DNA of 64,000 nucleotides from Caldilineaceae bacterium (GTDB lineage Bacteria > Chloroflexota > Anaerolineae > Caldilineales > Caldilineaceae). The stretch spans positions 35,718-99,717 of the forward strand of contig JALHQH010000044.1 of assembly GCA_022842065.1 (NCBI GenBank), given 5' to 3'. How positions within the stretch are numbered: position 1 is the first letter of the stretch; each line of letters begins with the position of its first letter. Both the position numbers and the translations under genes were made by a program. The notes under the pieces were generated by a model. That model was not told the DNA's origin. It did no database searches and saw only the letters and a list, made by a program, of their open reading frames with translations. Below are positions 62,341-64,000 of the stretch, piece after piece.

Positions 62341-62648
62341 CACCGCTGGCGGCAACTGCTTGCCAACGCGCCTATCGCCTTCTCCATCTTTTGGTTGGAA
62401 TACCTTGCTGTAACTTATTCGACAGGTCGTAATGATTGTCATCTGGTTATACTTTAGCTATGCACACTATTATCAAACGGTTTAGTAAGGATAGCTGAAC
62501 AATCTGCCGAATGTGTTAGCAGTAAATCTGGCCATTGCCAAAAATAACCAGCCCCGATCTGACAGCGTATGGCGAGCCAGCGTTATGTCTACAACGTCGT
62601 GAACTGATTATGCTTTGGCATGGCCCCAGCAGTGAGGACAGCACAATC

Positions 62649-63935
62649 ATGGAAAGACAACAGCCCATGCGTATTGCGGTGGTATCGCCCTATCCGCCCA
62701 GTCAGGGTACGCTTAATGAATATGCCTATCATTTCGTGCAAGCCTTGCGTCAAAAGCAGGATGTCACGGAGGTGATCGTGCTCTCTGATGAGTTGCCGGC
62801 CGGCGAAAGTTATGCGCTTCGCGAAGCCGGAACGCGCGAACTGGCCGGGCTGCGGGTGATTCCCTGTTGGCGCTTCAACGCGCGGCGCAACCTGGCGCGC
62901 ATTGCCAAGAGTGTGCGCGCAGTACAGCCCGATATTGTCCTGTTCAATATTCAGTTTGCCTCCTTCGGTGGGCGCAAACAGGCCGCCACCATGGGCTTGA
63001 TGGCGCCAATGTTGCTCAAATTGCTCGGTTTTCCCGTGGTGGTGCTATTGCACAACATTATGGAGACCGTGGATCTGCGTAAAGCTGGCTATGCCGAATC
63101 ACCGCTGATGGAAGCGGTGATTCGCCTCTTTGGGGCACTGACCACCCGGCTGGTGTTGACCGCGGATCGCGTGGCGCTGACGATTCCCAAGTATGTGGAA
63201 ATTCTGACTGATAAATATCATGCCCAGAATGTGGTGCTGACGCCCCACGGCAGCTTTGCCGAAGCGCGCACACTACCCGATTTTGCCTTGCCAGTCGGTA
63301 AAAAACAGATCATGGCCTTTGGCAAATTTGGCACCTACAAGCGGGTCGAAACGCTGTTGGAAGCTTTTCAAATCCTCCAAAATCAGGGCCGTACCGATCT
63401 GGAACTGGTAATCGCCGGGACCGATAGCCCGAACGCCGCCGGTTATCTGGCCCAGATGGCCGCGCAATACGCCCATGTCGCCAACGTTCGTTATACCGGA
63501 TACGTGCCGGAAGCCGCGGTGGCGCAGACCTTTAATGAGGCCAGTTTGGTGGTTTTCCCCTACACCAGCACGACCGGCAGTTCGGGGGTCTTGCACCAGG
63601 CCGGCAGCTATGGCAAAGCCGCGGTGCTACCCCACATTGGCGACCTGGCCGAAGTGATTGCTGAAGAGGGCTACACCGGTGAATTTTTTACGCCCGGTGA
63701 TGCCGCCAGTCTGGCCGGGGCGATTGCACGCCTGCTTGATGATCCGCAACGCTGTGCGGACTTGGGCCAACGCAATTTTTTGGCTTCACAAGGGTTACCA
63801 ATTGCCGAAGTTGTCGATTGGTACTTGTTACATTTCGAGTTGATTCTCGCCCAAAAAGCCCGAATTGTGCAGCCGCTGGCGCGCAACAGTTCGCAATGGG
63901 TGCGTGCATTGACCACACGGCTTGCCTCAGCCTAG
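62649..63935 (+). CDS. GT4 family glycosyltransferase, copy 2
   Basis: 428 aa. RIAVVSPYPPSQGTLNEYAY, LLHNIMETVDLRKAGYAESP, TIPKYVEILTDKYHAQNVVL, MAFGKFGTYKRVETLLEAF and FPYTSTTGSSGVLHQAGSYG line up with the enzyme at 27904 throughout, roughly two-thirds identical by eye. The C-terminus has about 20 extra residues. ATG 62649 and 62667 are both plausible starts. The preceding 307 bp (62341-62648) contain only a -10-like TATACT at 62448-62453. It closes the polysaccharide locus and probably transfers a second sugar. Confidence 0.88.
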   Translation: MERQQPMRIAVVSPYPPSQGTLNEYAYHFVQALRQKQDVTEVIVLSDELPAGESYALREAGTRELAGLRVIPCWRFNARRNLARIAKSVRAVQPDIVLFNIQFASFGGRKQAATMGLMAPMLLKLLGFPVVVLLHNIMETVDLRKAGYAESPLMEAVIRLFGALTTRLVLTADRVALTIPKYVEILTDKYHAQNVVLTPHGSFAEARTLPDFALPVGKKQIMAFGKFGTYKRVETLLEAFQILQNQGRTDLELVIAGTDSPNAAGYLAQMAAQYAHVANVRYTGYVPEAAVAQTFNEASLVVFPYTSTTGSSGVLHQAGSYGKAAVLPHIGDLAEVIAEEGYTGEFFTPGDAASLAGAIARLLDDPQRCADLGQRNFLASQGLPIAEVVDWYLLHFELILAQKARIVQPLARNSSQWVRALTTRLASA

Positions 63936-63957
63936 TCAATCTAAACCGGGGTGCTGG

Positions 63958-64000
63958 TCACTGATCGTCGGCTGAGCTTGTCGAAGCCAACGATCAGTGA
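63958..64000. repeat. REP-type hairpin at the right window edge
   Basis: TCACTGATCGT (63958-63968) and ACGATCAGTGA (63990-64000) enclose GGCTGAGCTTGTCGAAGCC, a core widely seen in bacterial REP hairpins. It lies just after the GT4 gene and may continue beyond the window. Confidence 0.65.

Overview
The window looks like a chromosome segment of a Chloroflexota bacterium. This is judged from the style of the genes only: secreted proteins carrying the FxLPxx motif, a BTAD/AAA/TPR giant regulator, an AAA-ATPase-like/PD-(D/E)XK protein, YfhO- and PTPS-related membrane proteins, and palindromic intergenic repeats. No rRNA or tRNA gene and no CRISPR array was seen, so the phylum call is an inference.

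Left part (1-26.4 kb), a patchwork of small units. An M81 (MlrC-like) metallopeptidase is cut by the left edge. It is followed by a solitary structured-RNA candidate, a cyclase-family hydrolase, a GSAM-like class III aminotransferase, a type II toxin-antitoxin pair, the decayed tail of a Ca2+/H+ exchanger and a lipoprotein with two OsmC domains. Two paralogous NTF2-like genes (6.4-6.8 kb and 14.1-14.5 kb) have almost identical promoters. In each, three AGCGTTGC direct repeats spaced 11 and 21/22 bp end exactly 8 bp from a -10 box, which is the classic architecture of SARP/BTAD activators. A BTAD regulator lies directly upstream of the second copy. Between these loci are an AAA-ATPase-like/PD-(D/E)XK protein and three secreted proteins, including a trypsin-like protease. 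At 18.8 kb lies a remarkable fusion: ECF sigma factor, ankyrin repeats, then a P-loop-dead F1-ATPase beta-like domain. A lyase-like protein, a NERD/UvrD-like helicase and a membrane-anchored lysozyme-like protein follow. A candidate sRNA with two anti-Shine-Dalgarno motifs sits at 26.65 kb.

Right part (27.1-63.9 kb), a large surface-polysaccharide locus with built-in signalling. A GT2 and a GT4 glycosyltransferase lead into a complete partner-switching module (STAS, SpoIIE phosphatase, RsbW-like kinase, second STAS) and a lone receiver. Then come an H-NOX gas sensor with an HNOBA hybrid histidine kinase, a Wzx-like flippase, and a second H-NOX with a second hybrid kinase. Next are two LamG-like membrane proteins around a YfhO-like GT-C protein, and an acyltransferase. 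Beyond these are two divergent copies of a three-gene operon (PTPS-related membrane protein, Ig-like lipoprotein, GH5-like glycosidase) sharing one intergenic region. One copy is split by a TnpB element carrying its own RHH gene. A second GT4 closes the locus. The working interpretation is gas-sensed (NO or O2), partner-switch-gated synthesis, export and trimming of an extracellular polysaccharide.
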